From CALWZE01 sp036644375 (lineage in GTDB: Bacteria > Bacillota > Clostridia > Oscillospirales > Ruminococcaceae): a DNA stretch of 32,795 nt. Positions 23,578 to 31,572 of the stretch are shown here, piece after piece. The notes below the pieces were generated by a model that saw only the letters and a program-made list of their open reading frames with translations, ran no database searches and was not told the DNA's origin. Position numbers and translations under genes: made by a program. The DNA lies in assembly GCA_036644375.1 (NCBI GenBank), contig JAVXQD010000025.1:1-32795 (forward strand), read 5' to 3'. How positions within the stretch are numbered: the first letter of the stretch is position 1; every line of letters starts with the position of its first letter.

Positions 23578-24585
23578 ATGAAAAAGGTACTTGCACTTGT
23601 TCTTGCACTCGTACTTGCTTTCACCCTTGTTGCATGTGGTAAACCCGCTGCACCTGCTGAAGGCGAAAAACCCGCAGACGGCGGTACACCGGCTGAGGCA
23701 AAAACCTATAACGTGGGCGTTTGCGTATACAAATTTGATGATAACTTCATGACATATTATCGTGAAGAGCTTCAAAGCTATTTCAAGTCACTTGAGTCTG
23801 ATACAGTCAAATATAACGTAACAGTTGTTGACGGTAAAAACGACATGGCAGAGCAGACCAATCAGGTTGACACATTCCTTGCACAGGGCGTTGATGTTCT
23901 GATTGTAAACCTTGTTCAGTCTTCATCGGCTGCGACAATCACAGAAAAAGCTGACGCAGCGGGCGTTCCCGTTGTTTATATCAACCGCCAGCCGTCTGAT
24001 GATGACATGAAGGCTTCTAAAAACATCTGCTACGTCGGTGCTGACGCAAGCCAGTCCGGCACATTCCAGGGCGACATCGTTCTGGCTCTCGCCGACAAGG
24101 GCGACGTTAACGGAGACGGTGTTGTTTCATACGTTATGCTCGTGGGCGACCCCGAAAATATCGATGCACAGCTTCGTACAGAGTTCTCAATCAAGGCTCT
24201 CACAGAAGCCGGCGTAAAGGTTGAAAAACTCTTTGAGCAACGTGGCGACTGGGATCAGAAGAAGGGCGAGGAGCTTGCCAATACAGCTCTTGCACAGTTC
24301 GGCGACAAGATTGACGTTATCTTCTGCAACAACGACGGTATGGCTCTTGGCGCGGCTCAGGCAATCAAAGCTGCCAATCGCACAGTCGGCAAGGACATCT
24401 ATCTTCTCGGCGTTGACAATATCCCCGAGGCGAATGCACTTGTAAAATCAGGCGAAATGACAGGTACAGTGTTCAATGACCATATCGGCCAGTCACATGC
24501 TGCGGTTGATTCTGCTATCCGTTATATAAATGGTGAAGCGAATGAAGCAATCCAGATCATCGACTACCAGAAGGTCACAAAGTAG
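23578..24585 (+). CDS. mglB: Galactose/methyl-galactoside-type binding lipoprotein MglB
   Basis: A 335-residue solute-binding lipoprotein that would feed sugar to the MglAC transporter. GGAGG lies 9-10 bases before the ATG, and the lipobox LVAC gives C20. A Pro/Ala/Glu linker follows to about residue 43. MglB hallmarks are clear: YKFDDNFM, NLVQ, VVYINRQP, YVGADASQSGTFQGD, the calcium loop DVNGDG (176-181), NIDAQLRTE, NNDGMALGAAQA, GVDNIPEANALV and TVFND. The pocket histidine of the Escherichia coli protein (GHPDAEAR) is not kept here, while the Asp and Arg are. Codon use is notably biased (many GTT, CTT and CTC), as for an abundant protein. It heads the mglBAC operon and is separated from mglA by a strong hairpin. 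Confidence 0.93.
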   Translation: MKKVLALVLALVLAFTLVACGKPAAPAEGEKPADGGTPAEAKTYNVGVCVYKFDDNFMTYYREELQSYFKSLESDTVKYNVTVVDGKNDMAEQTNQVDTFLAQGVDVLIVNLVQSSSAATITEKADAAGVPVVYINRQPSDDDMKASKNICYVGADASQSGTFQGDIVLALADKGDVNGDGVVSYVMLVGDPENIDAQLRTEFSIKALTEAGVKVEKLFEQRGDWDQKKGEELANTALAQFGDKIDVIFCNNDGMALGAAQAIKAANRTVGKDIYLLGVDNIPEANALVKSGEMTGTVFNDHIGQSHAAVDSAIRYINGEANEAIQIIDYQKVTK

Positions 24586-24603
24586 TTCAAACAATTCAAC
24601 AGT

Positions 24604-24637
24604 GGAAATTGCGTGTGCCGATGCACACGCAATTTCC
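24604..24637 (+). promoter_or_regulatory. Perfect 15-base hairpin between mglB and mglA
   Basis: GGAAATTGCGTGTGC pairs perfectly with GCACACGCAATTTCC around a CGAT loop, then GTATTTT. With its broken T-run it is a poor terminator. Such hairpins after binding-protein genes commonly stabilise the upstream message and lower expression of the transporter genes. Confidence 0.8.
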
Positions 24638-24668
24638 GTATTTTAAAGCACAGATAAGGGGAGCCAAG

Positions 24669-26183
24669 ATGTCGGAATATATACTCGAAATGAATGGCGT
24701 AAGCAAAGAATTTCCCGGCGTTAAGGCGTTGGACAACGTTCAATTAAAGCTGAGACCCGGCTCTGTCCATGCACTTATGGGAGAAAACGGCGCCGGAAAA
24801 TCAACCTTGATGAAATGCATGTTCGGCGTTTACAGCATGGATTCCGGAGAAATAACGTATCAGGGAGAGCCAACAAAGATATTAAATCCGTTTGATGCTC
24901 TTAATAAAGGAATAGCGATGGTTCATCAGGAGCTGCAGCCTATTCCCGACCGCTCTATAGCGGAGAACATATACTGCGGACGTTACCCGACAAAAAAGAT
25001 AGCGGGATTTATCAAAATTGTCAATCACAAAAAAATGTACGCGGACACACAGGCTCTGTTAGACAGGCTTGGGCTTCCATTTGACGCAAAAGCAAAGCTT
25101 GGCACACTGTCTGTTTCTCAGATGCAGCTCGCCGAGATAGCGAAGGCTGTTTCCGCGGATGCTAAAATTGTAATCATGGACGAGCCGACCTCCTCGCTCA
25201 CGCAAAACGAGGTGGATACGCTTTTTGAAATAATAAACAAGCTCAAGAGCGAGGGCTGTGCAGTTGTCTATATCTCGCATAAAATGGAGGAAATTCTACA
25301 AATTTCCGATGAGGTTTCGATTATGCGTGACGGCAAGTACATAGGCACATGGCCTTCAAAAGAGCTGACAACAGATATGATCATCACAAAGATGGTCGGG
25401 CGGGAGCTTACAAATCTCTATCCGAAGCGCGAAAACACTCCGGGTGATGTTATATTCAAGGCGATTGATTACACTTCAATCAATCCGAAATCCTTTCGCA
25501 ATTGCAGCTTTGATTTGCGCCGCGGTGAAATTCTCGGAATAGGCGGGCTTGTCGGAGCACAGCGCACAGAGCTTATGGAGGGAATCTTCGGCTTGCGTGC
25601 AAAAATCAGCGGTTCGATTGAGTATAAGGGTAAAGCCTTGAAAATCAACAGTCCGGAGGACGCCATCAATAACGGGATTGCGCTGTTGACGGAGGACCGC
25701 CGCGGAAGCGGAATTTTCGGAGTACTCTCTGTTGCTGATAATGTATCAATAGCCTCACTTCGCCAGTACCTTGATTTCAGAATTATGCTAAACGATAAAA
25801 AAATAGAAAAGCTTGTTCAGGATAATGTCGCAAAACTCAGCATAAAAACTCCTAACAGTAAGACAAAAATACAGTCACTCTCGGGCGGAAACCAGCAAAA
25901 GGTTATCATAAGCCGCTGGCTTGCCAATGATCCGGATGTTCTCATAATGGACGAGCCGACACGCGGTATTGATGTCGGTGCAAAATATGAGATATACTGC
26001 ATCATGGCAGAGCTTGCCAAGGAGGGCAAGAGCATAATCATGATAAGCTCGGAAATGGGTGAGCTTATCGGCATGGCAGACAGAATTATGGTTATGTGTG
26101 ATGGAAAGATAACAGGATATGTCGAGGGCGACAATATGAATCAGGAAAAAATAATGGAATTGGCCACGCGCTTTGATTCCTAA
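24669..26183 (+). CDS. mglA: Sugar ABC transporter ATPase MglA
   Basis: A 504-residue protein with two fused ABC domains, as usual for ribose/galactose importers. Domain 1: Walker A GENGAGKST (38-46), the degenerate signature LSVSQMQLAEIAKA and Walker B IVIMDEPTSSL. Domain 2: the degenerate Walker A region GLVGAQRTELMEGIFG, LTEDRRGSGIF, signature LSGGNQQKVIISRWL and Walker B VLIMDEPTRGIDVGAK. One good and one degenerate site is the family pattern. The start at 24669 is chosen for AAGGGGAG 6 bases upstream; a longer frame back to 24609 falls in the intercistronic hairpin. It is followed after 15 bases by the permease gene. Confidence 0.95.
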   Translation: MSEYILEMNGVSKEFPGVKALDNVQLKLRPGSVHALMGENGAGKSTLMKCMFGVYSMDSGEITYQGEPTKILNPFDALNKGIAMVHQELQPIPDRSIAENIYCGRYPTKKIAGFIKIVNHKKMYADTQALLDRLGLPFDAKAKLGTLSVSQMQLAEIAKAVSADAKIVIMDEPTSSLTQNEVDTLFEIINKLKSEGCAVVYISHKMEEILQISDEVSIMRDGKYIGTWPSKELTTDMIITKMVGRELTNLYPKRENTPGDVIFKAIDYTSINPKSFRNCSFDLRRGEILGIGGLVGAQRTELMEGIFGLRAKISGSIEYKGKALKINSPEDAINNGIALLTEDRRGSGIFGVLSVADNVSIASLRQYLDFRIMLNDKKIEKLVQDNVAKLSIKTPNSKTKIQSLSGGNQQKVIISRWLANDPDVLIMDEPTRGIDVGAKYEIYCIMAELAKEGKSIIMISSEMGELIGMADRIMVMCDGKITGYVEGDNMNQEKIMELATRFDS

Positions 26184-26198
26184 CTGACGGAGGAAATT

Positions 26199-27194
26199 AT
26201 GATTAAACAAAAAAACAAAATAGGCAATTTCCTGCTTAACAACGCAATTATAATTATGATGGTTGCCGCTGCGATAGTAGTTGGGATTTTGCGCCCCTCA
26301 TTTTTCTCGTTTTACAACCTAAAGAACCTCATTTCCAATACGGCAATTCGCTTTTTGATAGCACTCGGCGTTTCCGGTTGCCTTATTTCAAAGGGAACCG
26401 ACCTCTCAGCAGGCCGTCAGGTCGGTCTTGCGGCATGTATCGCGGCGACATTTCTTCAGCGCGGCGACTATGAAAGCAGAGTGTATCCGAACATAGGCGA
26501 GCCAAATATGCTTGTTGTGCTTCTCGGCATAATAGTTGTGTTCGTTTTTATAGGAATGGCAAATGGAGTTGTCATTTCAATTTTCAAGGTTCCCCCGTTT
26601 ATCGCTACACTCGGAATGCAGACGATAGTTTATGGAGCCTGCCTCGTATTCACGGGCGCACAGCCGATTGGCGGTCTGCGCAAGGACTACACCAACCTCT
26701 CAAGCGGCTCGCTTATGGGAATTGAATTTATTCCATATCTCGGAATATTTGCCGCTATCACAGGGCTGATTATCTGGTTCCTGTATAACAAGACCACACA
26801 CGGAAAATTTATGTACGCAATCGGCGGAAATGAGAATGCGGCCGAGGTCAGCGGAATTAACACTACAAAGTCAAAAATTACAATCTACATAATCGCCTCG
26901 GTGCTCTACGCGGTTGCAGGCTTTCTTCTCGGCGGCAAGGCAGGCGGAGCATCGGTCGGACTCGGAATGGGCTATGAGCTTGAGGCTATCGCAGGATGTA
27001 CGATAGGCGGCGTTTCCACAAACGGAGGCGTAGGCCGCGTTTCGGGAATTCTGGTCGGAGTTTTGGTTTTTGAGCTTTTGAAAATCGCAATGCAGTTCAT
27101 GGGCGTCGAGAGCTCCTACACCTTCATAGTACAGGGTATCGTAATTATCATTGCGGTTGCGCTTGATATCCGTAAATACGTTGCAAAGAAATAA
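26199..27194 (+). CDS. mglC: Sugar ABC transporter permease MglC
   Basis: A 331-residue permease with about 9-10 membrane segments, of the BPD_transp_2 family. Typical landmarks are SKGTDLSAGRQVGLAA in the first third, FKVPPFIATLGMQTIVYGA, the coupling loop around GGNENAAEVSGINTTKSKI and the GGKAGGASVGLGMGYELEAIAGCTIGGVS segment, all close to MglC/RbsC proteins. GGAGG lies 8 bases before the ATG. It overlaps the next small gene by one base (TAATG), a sign of translational coupling. Together with MglA and MglB it forms a complete importer. Confidence 0.95.
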   Translation: MIKQKNKIGNFLLNNAIIIMMVAAAIVVGILRPSFFSFYNLKNLISNTAIRFLIALGVSGCLISKGTDLSAGRQVGLAACIAATFLQRGDYESRVYPNIGEPNMLVVLLGIIVVFVFIGMANGVVISIFKVPPFIATLGMQTIVYGACLVFTGAQPIGGLRKDYTNLSSGSLMGIEFIPYLGIFAAITGLIIWFLYNKTTHGKFMYAIGGNENAAEVSGINTTKSKITIYIIASVLYAVAGFLLGGKAGGASVGLGMGYELEAIAGCTIGGVSTNGGVGRVSGILVGVLVFELLKIAMQFMGVESSYTFIVQGIVIIIAVALDIRKYVAKK

Positions 27195-27391
27195 TGGAAA
27201 ACGAAGACAAAAACACAGAGCGAAAAGCTTTGTTGGACAATCACGATGACAAGTTTAAAAATCCAAAGGAAAAGCTTTACGATAAAATTCATTTGAGCGT
27301 AAAGCAGATGGATATTATACTGATAGTTTTATTTGCACTGCTTATAGGTGCGCTTATAATCGGCACACTTAAAGGAAACGGTCTTATCTGA
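27194..27391 (+). CDS. Small single-helix membrane protein coupled to mglC
   Basis: A 65-residue protein. The first 37 residues are very polar (MENEDKNTERKALLDNHDDK), and residues 39-60 form one hydrophobic helix (MDIILIVLFALLIGALIIGTL). There is no signal peptidase site, so the polar part most likely stays in the cytoplasm. Its ATG overlaps the mglC stop by one base and has no ribosome-binding site of its own, so it would be made by ribosomes finishing mglC. That arrangement and the terminator about 110 bases downstream make it the last gene of the mgl operon. It may be a small accessory subunit of the transporter; no family was recognised. Confidence 0.72.
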   Translation: MENEDKNTERKALLDNHDDKFKNPKEKLYDKIHLSVKQMDIILIVLFALLIGALIIGTLKGNGLI

Positions 27392-27503
27392 CACCGATTG
27401 CTATAGTAGGAACAGCATAAAATCAGTTCGGGTTGCAAAATCCACCTGATGGCTTAACCCTCAATTTCAAAACTGTATAATATTCAAAATATATTAAAAC
27501 CTT

Positions 27504-27542
27504 GAAAAACGTTCGGGAGAATTTTTCTTCCGAACGTTTTTC
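27504..27542. terminator. Terminator of the mgl operon
   Basis: GAAAAACGTTCGG pairs perfectly with CCGAACGTTTTTC, and the stem can extend five more pairs inward. A T-run on either strand allows bidirectional use. The rest of the gap 27392-27698 holds only the next promoter. Confidence 0.9.
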
Positions 27543-27556
27543 ACCCTCGCCCACAG

Positions 27557-27584
27557 TTGACAAAAATCTCATATATGTTAGAAT
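27557..27584 (+). promoter_or_regulatory. Strong promoter for the methyltransferase gene
   Basis: A perfect -35 box TTGACA (27557-27562), a 16-base spacer, and TAGAAT (27579-27584) preceded by an extended TGT. The leader would be about 108 bases and includes a small AACATC-TGAA-GGTGTT hairpin (27597-27612). Confidence 0.7.
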
Positions 27585-27698
27585 ATAAATGAACTTAACA
27601 TCTGAAGGTGTTATCAATTGCTGTGAAAGCATAGTGTTTTCTTAAAAAAGGGAACATGTGTTTTTGCAGTTTTTATTTTAAAGGGAGAATAGCTCATT

Positions 27699-28289
27699 TT
27701 GAATGTAATACATGAAATGAAAGACTTTTTTGATAAACTCGCACCATATTGGGGACCCAACAGCGGTGAGAGTAATGAGCGCGACAAAATTATTGAGCTT
27801 GCAGATATAAAACCAAACTCGGTAATTGCCGATATCGGCTGTGGAAAAGGAGTTATGATTCCGCATTTGCTGTCGACTGACCCGCACGAAATTATCGGTG
27901 TGGATGTGTCAACTGAAATGATACGCTTTGCGGAGTTGGAATGGCTCGATTTAAGAGTCAGCTTTATAGCGGGCGACATTCTCAAAACAGAGCTGCCGCC
28001 ATTGGATGTTGCGATGATTTACAATGCTTATCCTCATTTCCTTGATAAAACGGCATTGTCGAAAAAGCTGTTCAGTTCGCTGAATGAGAATGGAACGGTA
28101 ATTATTGCACACAGCCGCAGCAAGGAAAAAATCAATGGAATACACAAAGAGGGCATTGCCACCTGCCTGTCAATAAAGCTGAAAACCCCGCTGGAGGAAT
28201 ACGAGAGCTTCAAAGAGCAGTTCACCTTGGAGCTTTATGAGGACAGTGAAAAACTGTATTTCATCAAACTGAAAAAGAAGCACAACTGA
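27699..28289 (+). CDS. Class I SAM-dependent methyltransferase
   Basis: A 196-residue enzyme of the Rossmann-fold class. The SAM-binding motif ADIGCGKG lies at residues 44-51, the acidic end of strand 2 at GVDVS, and motif II/III region at AGDILK and PLDVAMIYNAYPHF. The later part holds GTVIIAHSRSKEKINGIH, seen in a group of small clostridial methyltransferases whose substrate is unknown to me. The start is TTG 27699, with AAGGGAG 11 bases upstream; the first in-frame ATG (27717) lies closer to the core and has no site. The next gene, an ECF S-component, follows after 93 bases that contain a large hairpin, so the two may be partly cotranscribed. Confidence 0.85.
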   Translation: MNVIHEMKDFFDKLAPYWGPNSGESNERDKIIELADIKPNSVIADIGCGKGVMIPHLLSTDPHEIIGVDVSTEMIRFAELEWLDLRVSFIAGDILKTELPPLDVAMIYNAYPHFLDKTALSKKLFSSLNENGTVIIAHSRSKEKINGIHKEGIATCLSIKLKTPLEEYESFKEQFTLELYEDSEKLYFIKLKKKHN

Positions 28290-28302
28290 ATAAAGTTAAT
28301 TT

Positions 28303-28355
28303 AAGCCATGAAGGCGAAGGTACTGCACAAGCGCAGTGCTTTTGTCTCATGGCTT
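28303..28355 (+). promoter_or_regulatory. Long two-part hairpin between methyltransferase and ECF S-component genes
   Basis: AAGCCATGA (28303-28311) pairs with TCATGGCTT (28347-28355). Inside, AAGGTACTGC (28317-28326) pairs with GCAGTGCTTT (28333-28342) with two G-U pairs. The outer stem is followed by TTAATATTTTAA, a weak T-run. It could be a terminator of the first gene or an attenuating leader of the second. It matches no riboswitch that I recognise. Confidence 0.55.
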
Positions 28356-28382
28356 TTAATATTTTAAGGAGAATAATCTATT

Positions 28383-28922
28383 ATGAAAACCAAAACTATG
28401 GAAAAAACAAAAAATCTTGTCATCTCAGCACTTTGCATCGCTCTCGGAGTAATCCTTCCGATTGCGTTTCACGCAATTCCGAATGCGGGCAGCGTTTTTC
28501 TTCCGATGCACATACCGGTACTGCTTTGCGGGCTTATCTGCGGCCCGATTTATGGGCTTGTGTGCGGGATATTCGCCCCGCTTATTTCAAGTCTGCTGAC
28601 GGGAATGCCACCTATGGCTTATCTGCCGAGCATGCTTTGCGAGCTTGCTGTGTATGGTGCTGTTTCGGGCTTGTTATATGGTCTGTTGAAAAGGGCAGGT
28701 GTAAAACAAATCGGAAGAATTTATACATCGCTCATCGGAGCAATGATTTTCGGGCGTATAGTATCGGGCTTGCTGAAAGCTCTGATATTTAATTTTGGTG
28801 AATACTCAATCGGATTGTGGGTTACGAGTATGTTTGTAACGGGACTTCCGGGAATTGTCACGCAAATTATTGTTATTCCCATATTGCTAATTGTGCTTCA
28901 AAAAGCGAAGCTGATTGATTAA
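28383..28922 (+). CDS. ECF transporter S-component (substrate-binding membrane subunit)
   Basis: A 179-residue membrane protein with five to six segments. It fits the ECF S-component fold, in which a small membrane protein binds a vitamin or similar micronutrient and docks on a shared EcfAAT energy module encoded elsewhere. The first segment (LVISALCIALGVILPIAFHAI) carries the alanine-rich ALGxxLP pattern that contacts EcfT, followed by GSVFLPMHIPVLLCGLICGP and GMPPMAYLPSMLCELAVYG. The ligand cannot be read from sequence, though the family is common in Clostridia. AAGGAG lies 11 bases before the ATG. A terminator follows at 29009-29055. Confidence 0.88.
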   Translation: MKTKTMEKTKNLVISALCIALGVILPIAFHAIPNAGSVFLPMHIPVLLCGLICGPIYGLVCGIFAPLISSLLTGMPPMAYLPSMLCELAVYGAVSGLLYGLLKRAGVKQIGRIYTSLIGAMIFGRIVSGLLKALIFNFGEYSIGLWVTSMFVTGLPGIVTQIIVIPILLIVLQKAKLID

Positions 28923-29008
28923 ATACGAAAAATCCTTTGACTCGTTTTTTGAATAAATCATACGACAGCGCATTGCGGAAAGCACTGACAACAGAAAAAG
29001 CATTTTTC

Positions 29009-29055
29009 AAACAGCCATCCGAAAAGGTGAATAAACTCGGTGGCTGTTTTGTTTA
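29009..29055 (+). terminator. Intrinsic terminator after the ECF S-component gene
   Basis: AAACAGCCATCCG pairs with CGGTGGCTGTTT with one bulged base, followed by a T-rich tract TTTTGTTT. Confidence 0.8.
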
Positions 29056-29102
29056 TGTATTTTAAAATTGCAATTTGCAGAATTCGGTGATGAGAAACTT
29101 TC

Positions 29103-29132
29103 TTGCTCAATATATTAGCTTATGCTAATATA
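29103..29132 (+). promoter_or_regulatory. Promoter with overlapping perfect dyad, before the YibE/F gene
   Basis: TTGCTC (29103-29108), 17 bases, then TAATAT (29126-29131). The dyad TATATTAGC-TTAT-GCTAATATA (29111-29132) has perfect nine-base arms that cover the spacer and the -10 box. A repressor bound there would block RNA polymerase. The TTAGC...GCTAA core recalls metal-regulator boxes of the DtxR group, but the match is loose. Nothing else was seen in 29056-29223. Confidence 0.55.
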
Positions 29133-29223
29133 AACCAAAGGTAACACAAAGGCCTGTGAATTTGATAAATTCGGACATAATAATAAAAAACAAAGAGGCG
29201 ATTTGGGGAGAATAATTGTTGAA

Positions 29224-30408
29224 ATGAACAAAAATAAAGATAGAATATTGTATGTGCTGCTGCTTGTCGTTTCGATTTCCCTTGTGGTTATCGGCAGTGC
29301 CATTGCACGCAGGGACGCGAAAATTTTCACAGGACAAACAGGATTAATTACAACAAGGTATATCGTAAAGGTCGATGAGGTGCTTGGCAAAGACGAGCAT
29401 GAGATTCAAATGGGACCGAATATGACAATGACCGAGACGAAACTCAAATTTTCGGGAATTGTTCTTTTTGGCGAATGTAAGGGCGAAATAGTTGAAGCGG
29501 TGCAGTCCTACGATACAATGACAGGACGAAGACCGACTCCGGTTCAGAAGGGTGATTGGCTCTTTGTTTATCTCACCCCGGAGACAACCACAGAATACTA
29601 TGCGGGCGAATTTGTTAGGCTAAAGGTGCTTTTGCCCGTTGCGATAATATTTTTTATCCTGTTGATTGTGTTTGCCAAATTCAAGGGGCTGTCATCTATT
29701 TTGGCGCTTGGCCTTTCGGTGCTCTCGATATTTGTTGTATTTATACCGGCAATTCTGTCAGGCAAAAACATCTATTTATGGGCAATTTTAATCTGCTTAT
29801 ACAGCATAATGATAACTCCGTTTTTCATTGGCGGTTTCAATAAAAAAAGCATTGCAAGTGCACTCGGCTGTATCGGAGGTGTAACTGTCGCAGGAGTGCT
29901 GACGGCAATCCTGAATGCCGTCATGAAAATTACCGGAGTGGTTGATGAGGAGGCGATGATGGTCTCGTTTATTCTCGAGGAGCCGATTGATCTCCGAGCT
30001 ATCACATTTGCGGCTATACTCATAGGTGCGCTCGGCGCGACGCTTGATGTGTCAATGTCGATATCCTCCGCAATGTATGAAACCAATGAGATGCACCGCG
30101 GCTTTGATATAAAAAAGCTGACCAACTACGGTATGAATGTGGGTCGCGATATTATCGGTACGCAAATAAGCACGCTGGTGCTTGCATATATCGGAGGCTC
30201 AATATCTGTTGTGCTTTTGCTTGTGGCATATCAAAACTCTTTGATGGAGCTGCTCAACCTTGAGATTGTAATAATCGAGCTTCTGCAAGCACTTATAGGT
30301 GGATTTACAATTTTATTCACGATTCCGGCAACAGCTCTTGTGTGCGGACTGATGTTTACCCGCCATAAACAAGTGAAACACAGTGAGAATAAAAGCAGCG
30401 GCTCCTAA
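29224..30408 (+). CDS. YibE/F family membrane protein
   Basis: A 394-residue protein matching the YibE/F family. One N-terminal membrane helix (about 9-28) is followed by an extracytoplasmic beta-rich domain of about 100 residues (FTGQTGLITTRYIVKVDEV through GDWLFVYLTPE), then about seven membrane segments. The conserved core includes ILIGALGATLDVSMSISSAMYE (about 270-290), MNVGRDIIGTQISTLVLAY and FTIPATALVCGL. The role is unproven; an export function has been suggested by family annotation only. The start at 29224 is taken because the protein then begins directly at the signal-type helix and GGGGAG lies 13 bases upstream; an in-frame TTG at 29203 has GAGG only 4 bases before it and is the alternative. 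Confidence 0.86.
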   Translation: MNKNKDRILYVLLLVVSISLVVIGSAIARRDAKIFTGQTGLITTRYIVKVDEVLGKDEHEIQMGPNMTMTETKLKFSGIVLFGECKGEIVEAVQSYDTMTGRRPTPVQKGDWLFVYLTPETTTEYYAGEFVRLKVLLPVAIIFFILLIVFAKFKGLSSILALGLSVLSIFVVFIPAILSGKNIYLWAILICLYSIMITPFFIGGFNKKSIASALGCIGGVTVAGVLTAILNAVMKITGVVDEEAMMVSFILEEPIDLRAITFAAILIGALGATLDVSMSISSAMYETNEMHRGFDIKKLTNYGMNVGRDIIGTQISTLVLAYIGGSISVVLLLVAYQNSLMELLNLEIVIIELLQALIGGFTILFTIPATALVCGLMFTRHKQVKHSENKSSGS

Positions 30409-30539
30409 AATCTCAGCTCAAAAAACCGACTCAGCAGGCTGCCATGTGATATCATTATAATTAATTTCTATTTCAAAGCTAAATGAGGAACTTCTTGCAT
30501 CAAAAAACGAGATTTAATTAAAAACAGGAGATGAGCATT

Positions 30540-31391
30540 ATGAAATCAATAAATGACGGACCGACATGCTATAACGGCGTGAAAATTCCTTGCATTGGCG
30601 TTGGAACATATAAGCTTGCAAATGATGACGCTACTTCTAAGCTGATAGCCGAAGCAATAGGTGCCGGATTCAGGCATATTGACACAGCGTTCAAATATGG
30701 CAATGAACAAGCGGTGGGAAAAGCGATTGCCCATTGCGGTGTGGATAGAAGCGAACTGTTTATCACGACAAAGCTGTGGAATGATTCGCATGGATACGAG
30801 CAGGCAAAAGCTGCTTTTAAACAGTCGATGGATAATCTCGGGTTGGATTATCTTGATTTATATTTGATTCATTGGCCTAATCCGCTTGTGTCACGCGACT
30901 GCTGGCAGCAAAAGCTCTCACAGACATGGAAAGCGTTTGAAGAGCTGTATCAAGACGGCAAAATTCGCGCAATAGGCGTGTCAAACTTTATGCCACATCA
31001 TTTCGAGAGCCTTATGCAGACAGCAGAGGTTATTCCGATGGTAAATCAGTTCAACCTAAGTCCGGGAAGAACCTTGACAGAAACCGTTGAGTATTGTAAA
31101 AGCAATGGAATAGTAATTGAAGCAACTAAGCCTTTGGCGCGCGGCAAATTATTCGAAGCGGATATAATGAAAGAGCTGTCGCATAAATACAAAAAAACAC
31201 CGGCTCAGCTATGCATCAGATGGAGTTTGCAAAATGACTTCATACCGCTTCCGAAGTCGTCATCGCTAATCCGCATTAAGGAAAATGCAGATGTTTTTGA
31301 TTTTGAAATTAAAGCGGATGACATGGCGGCTATGTCGGACCTGACGGGCTATGCAGCCGATTACGAGGACCCGGATAAGGTAATGTTTTAA
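30540..31391 (+). CDS. Aldo/keto reductase
   Basis: A 283-residue NADPH-dependent oxidoreductase of the AKR superfamily (AKR5-like, close to 2,5-diketogluconate and glyoxal-type reductases). The catalytic tetrad is complete: D48 in FRHIDTA, Y53 in KYGNE, K78 in ITTKLW and H111 in LIHWP. Cofactor-site features include GVSNF, PMVNQFNLSP and the late motif IPLPKSSS with following arginine. Substrate unknown. The start at 30540 is chosen because GGAG lies 9 bases upstream; the in-frame ATG at 30531 touches the same GGAG and is too close. A perfect TATAAT lies at 30456-30461, but no matching -35 box was found. A strong terminator follows. Confidence 0.93.
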   Translation: MKSINDGPTCYNGVKIPCIGVGTYKLANDDATSKLIAEAIGAGFRHIDTAFKYGNEQAVGKAIAHCGVDRSELFITTKLWNDSHGYEQAKAAFKQSMDNLGLDYLDLYLIHWPNPLVSRDCWQQKLSQTWKAFEELYQDGKIRAIGVSNFMPHHFESLMQTAEVIPMVNQFNLSPGRTLTETVEYCKSNGIVIEATKPLARGKLFEADIMKELSHKYKKTPAQLCIRWSLQNDFIPLPKSSSLIRIKENADVFDFEIKADDMAAMSDLTGYAADYEDPDKVMF

Positions 31392-31397
31392 AATAGT

Positions 31398-31447
31398 CAA
31401 AAGCGCTCCCGAGACCAAAAGTAAATTTGGTTTCGGGAGCGCTTTTG
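31398..31447. terminator. Intrinsic terminator after the aldo/keto reductase gene
   Basis: CAAAAGCGCTCCCGA pairs with TCGGGAGCGCTTTTG, with further pairing ACCAAA/TTTGGT inside, and T-runs on both strands. Confidence 0.9.
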
Positions 31448-31544
31448 CATGAGCGCAACGGGCAAATCACACAGTAAAAAATGCGGTATTTGGCATATAA
31501 ACTCAAAAAAATATATAGTGCAGACCGAAGCAGGTACAATCCCA

Positions 31545-31572
31545 TTGAAAATAATAATATATAGTCTATAAT
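31545..31572 (+). promoter_or_regulatory. Promoter of the last gene, with a long leader
   Basis: TTGAAA (31545-31550), a 16-base spacer, and a perfect TATAAT (31567-31572). Transcription from about 31579 gives a leader of about 140 bases that starts with an alternating TA tract and contains a small TGCAT-TGAA-ATGCA hairpin (31642-31655). No known riboswitch was recognised in it. The gap 31448-31718 holds nothing else. Confidence 0.6.

Noticed and set aside
28349..28792. A 147-codon plus-strand frame overlapping the ECF S-component gene.
   Set aside because: It is an out-of-frame shadow without membrane pattern or ribosome-binding site; the S-component frame explains the stretch.
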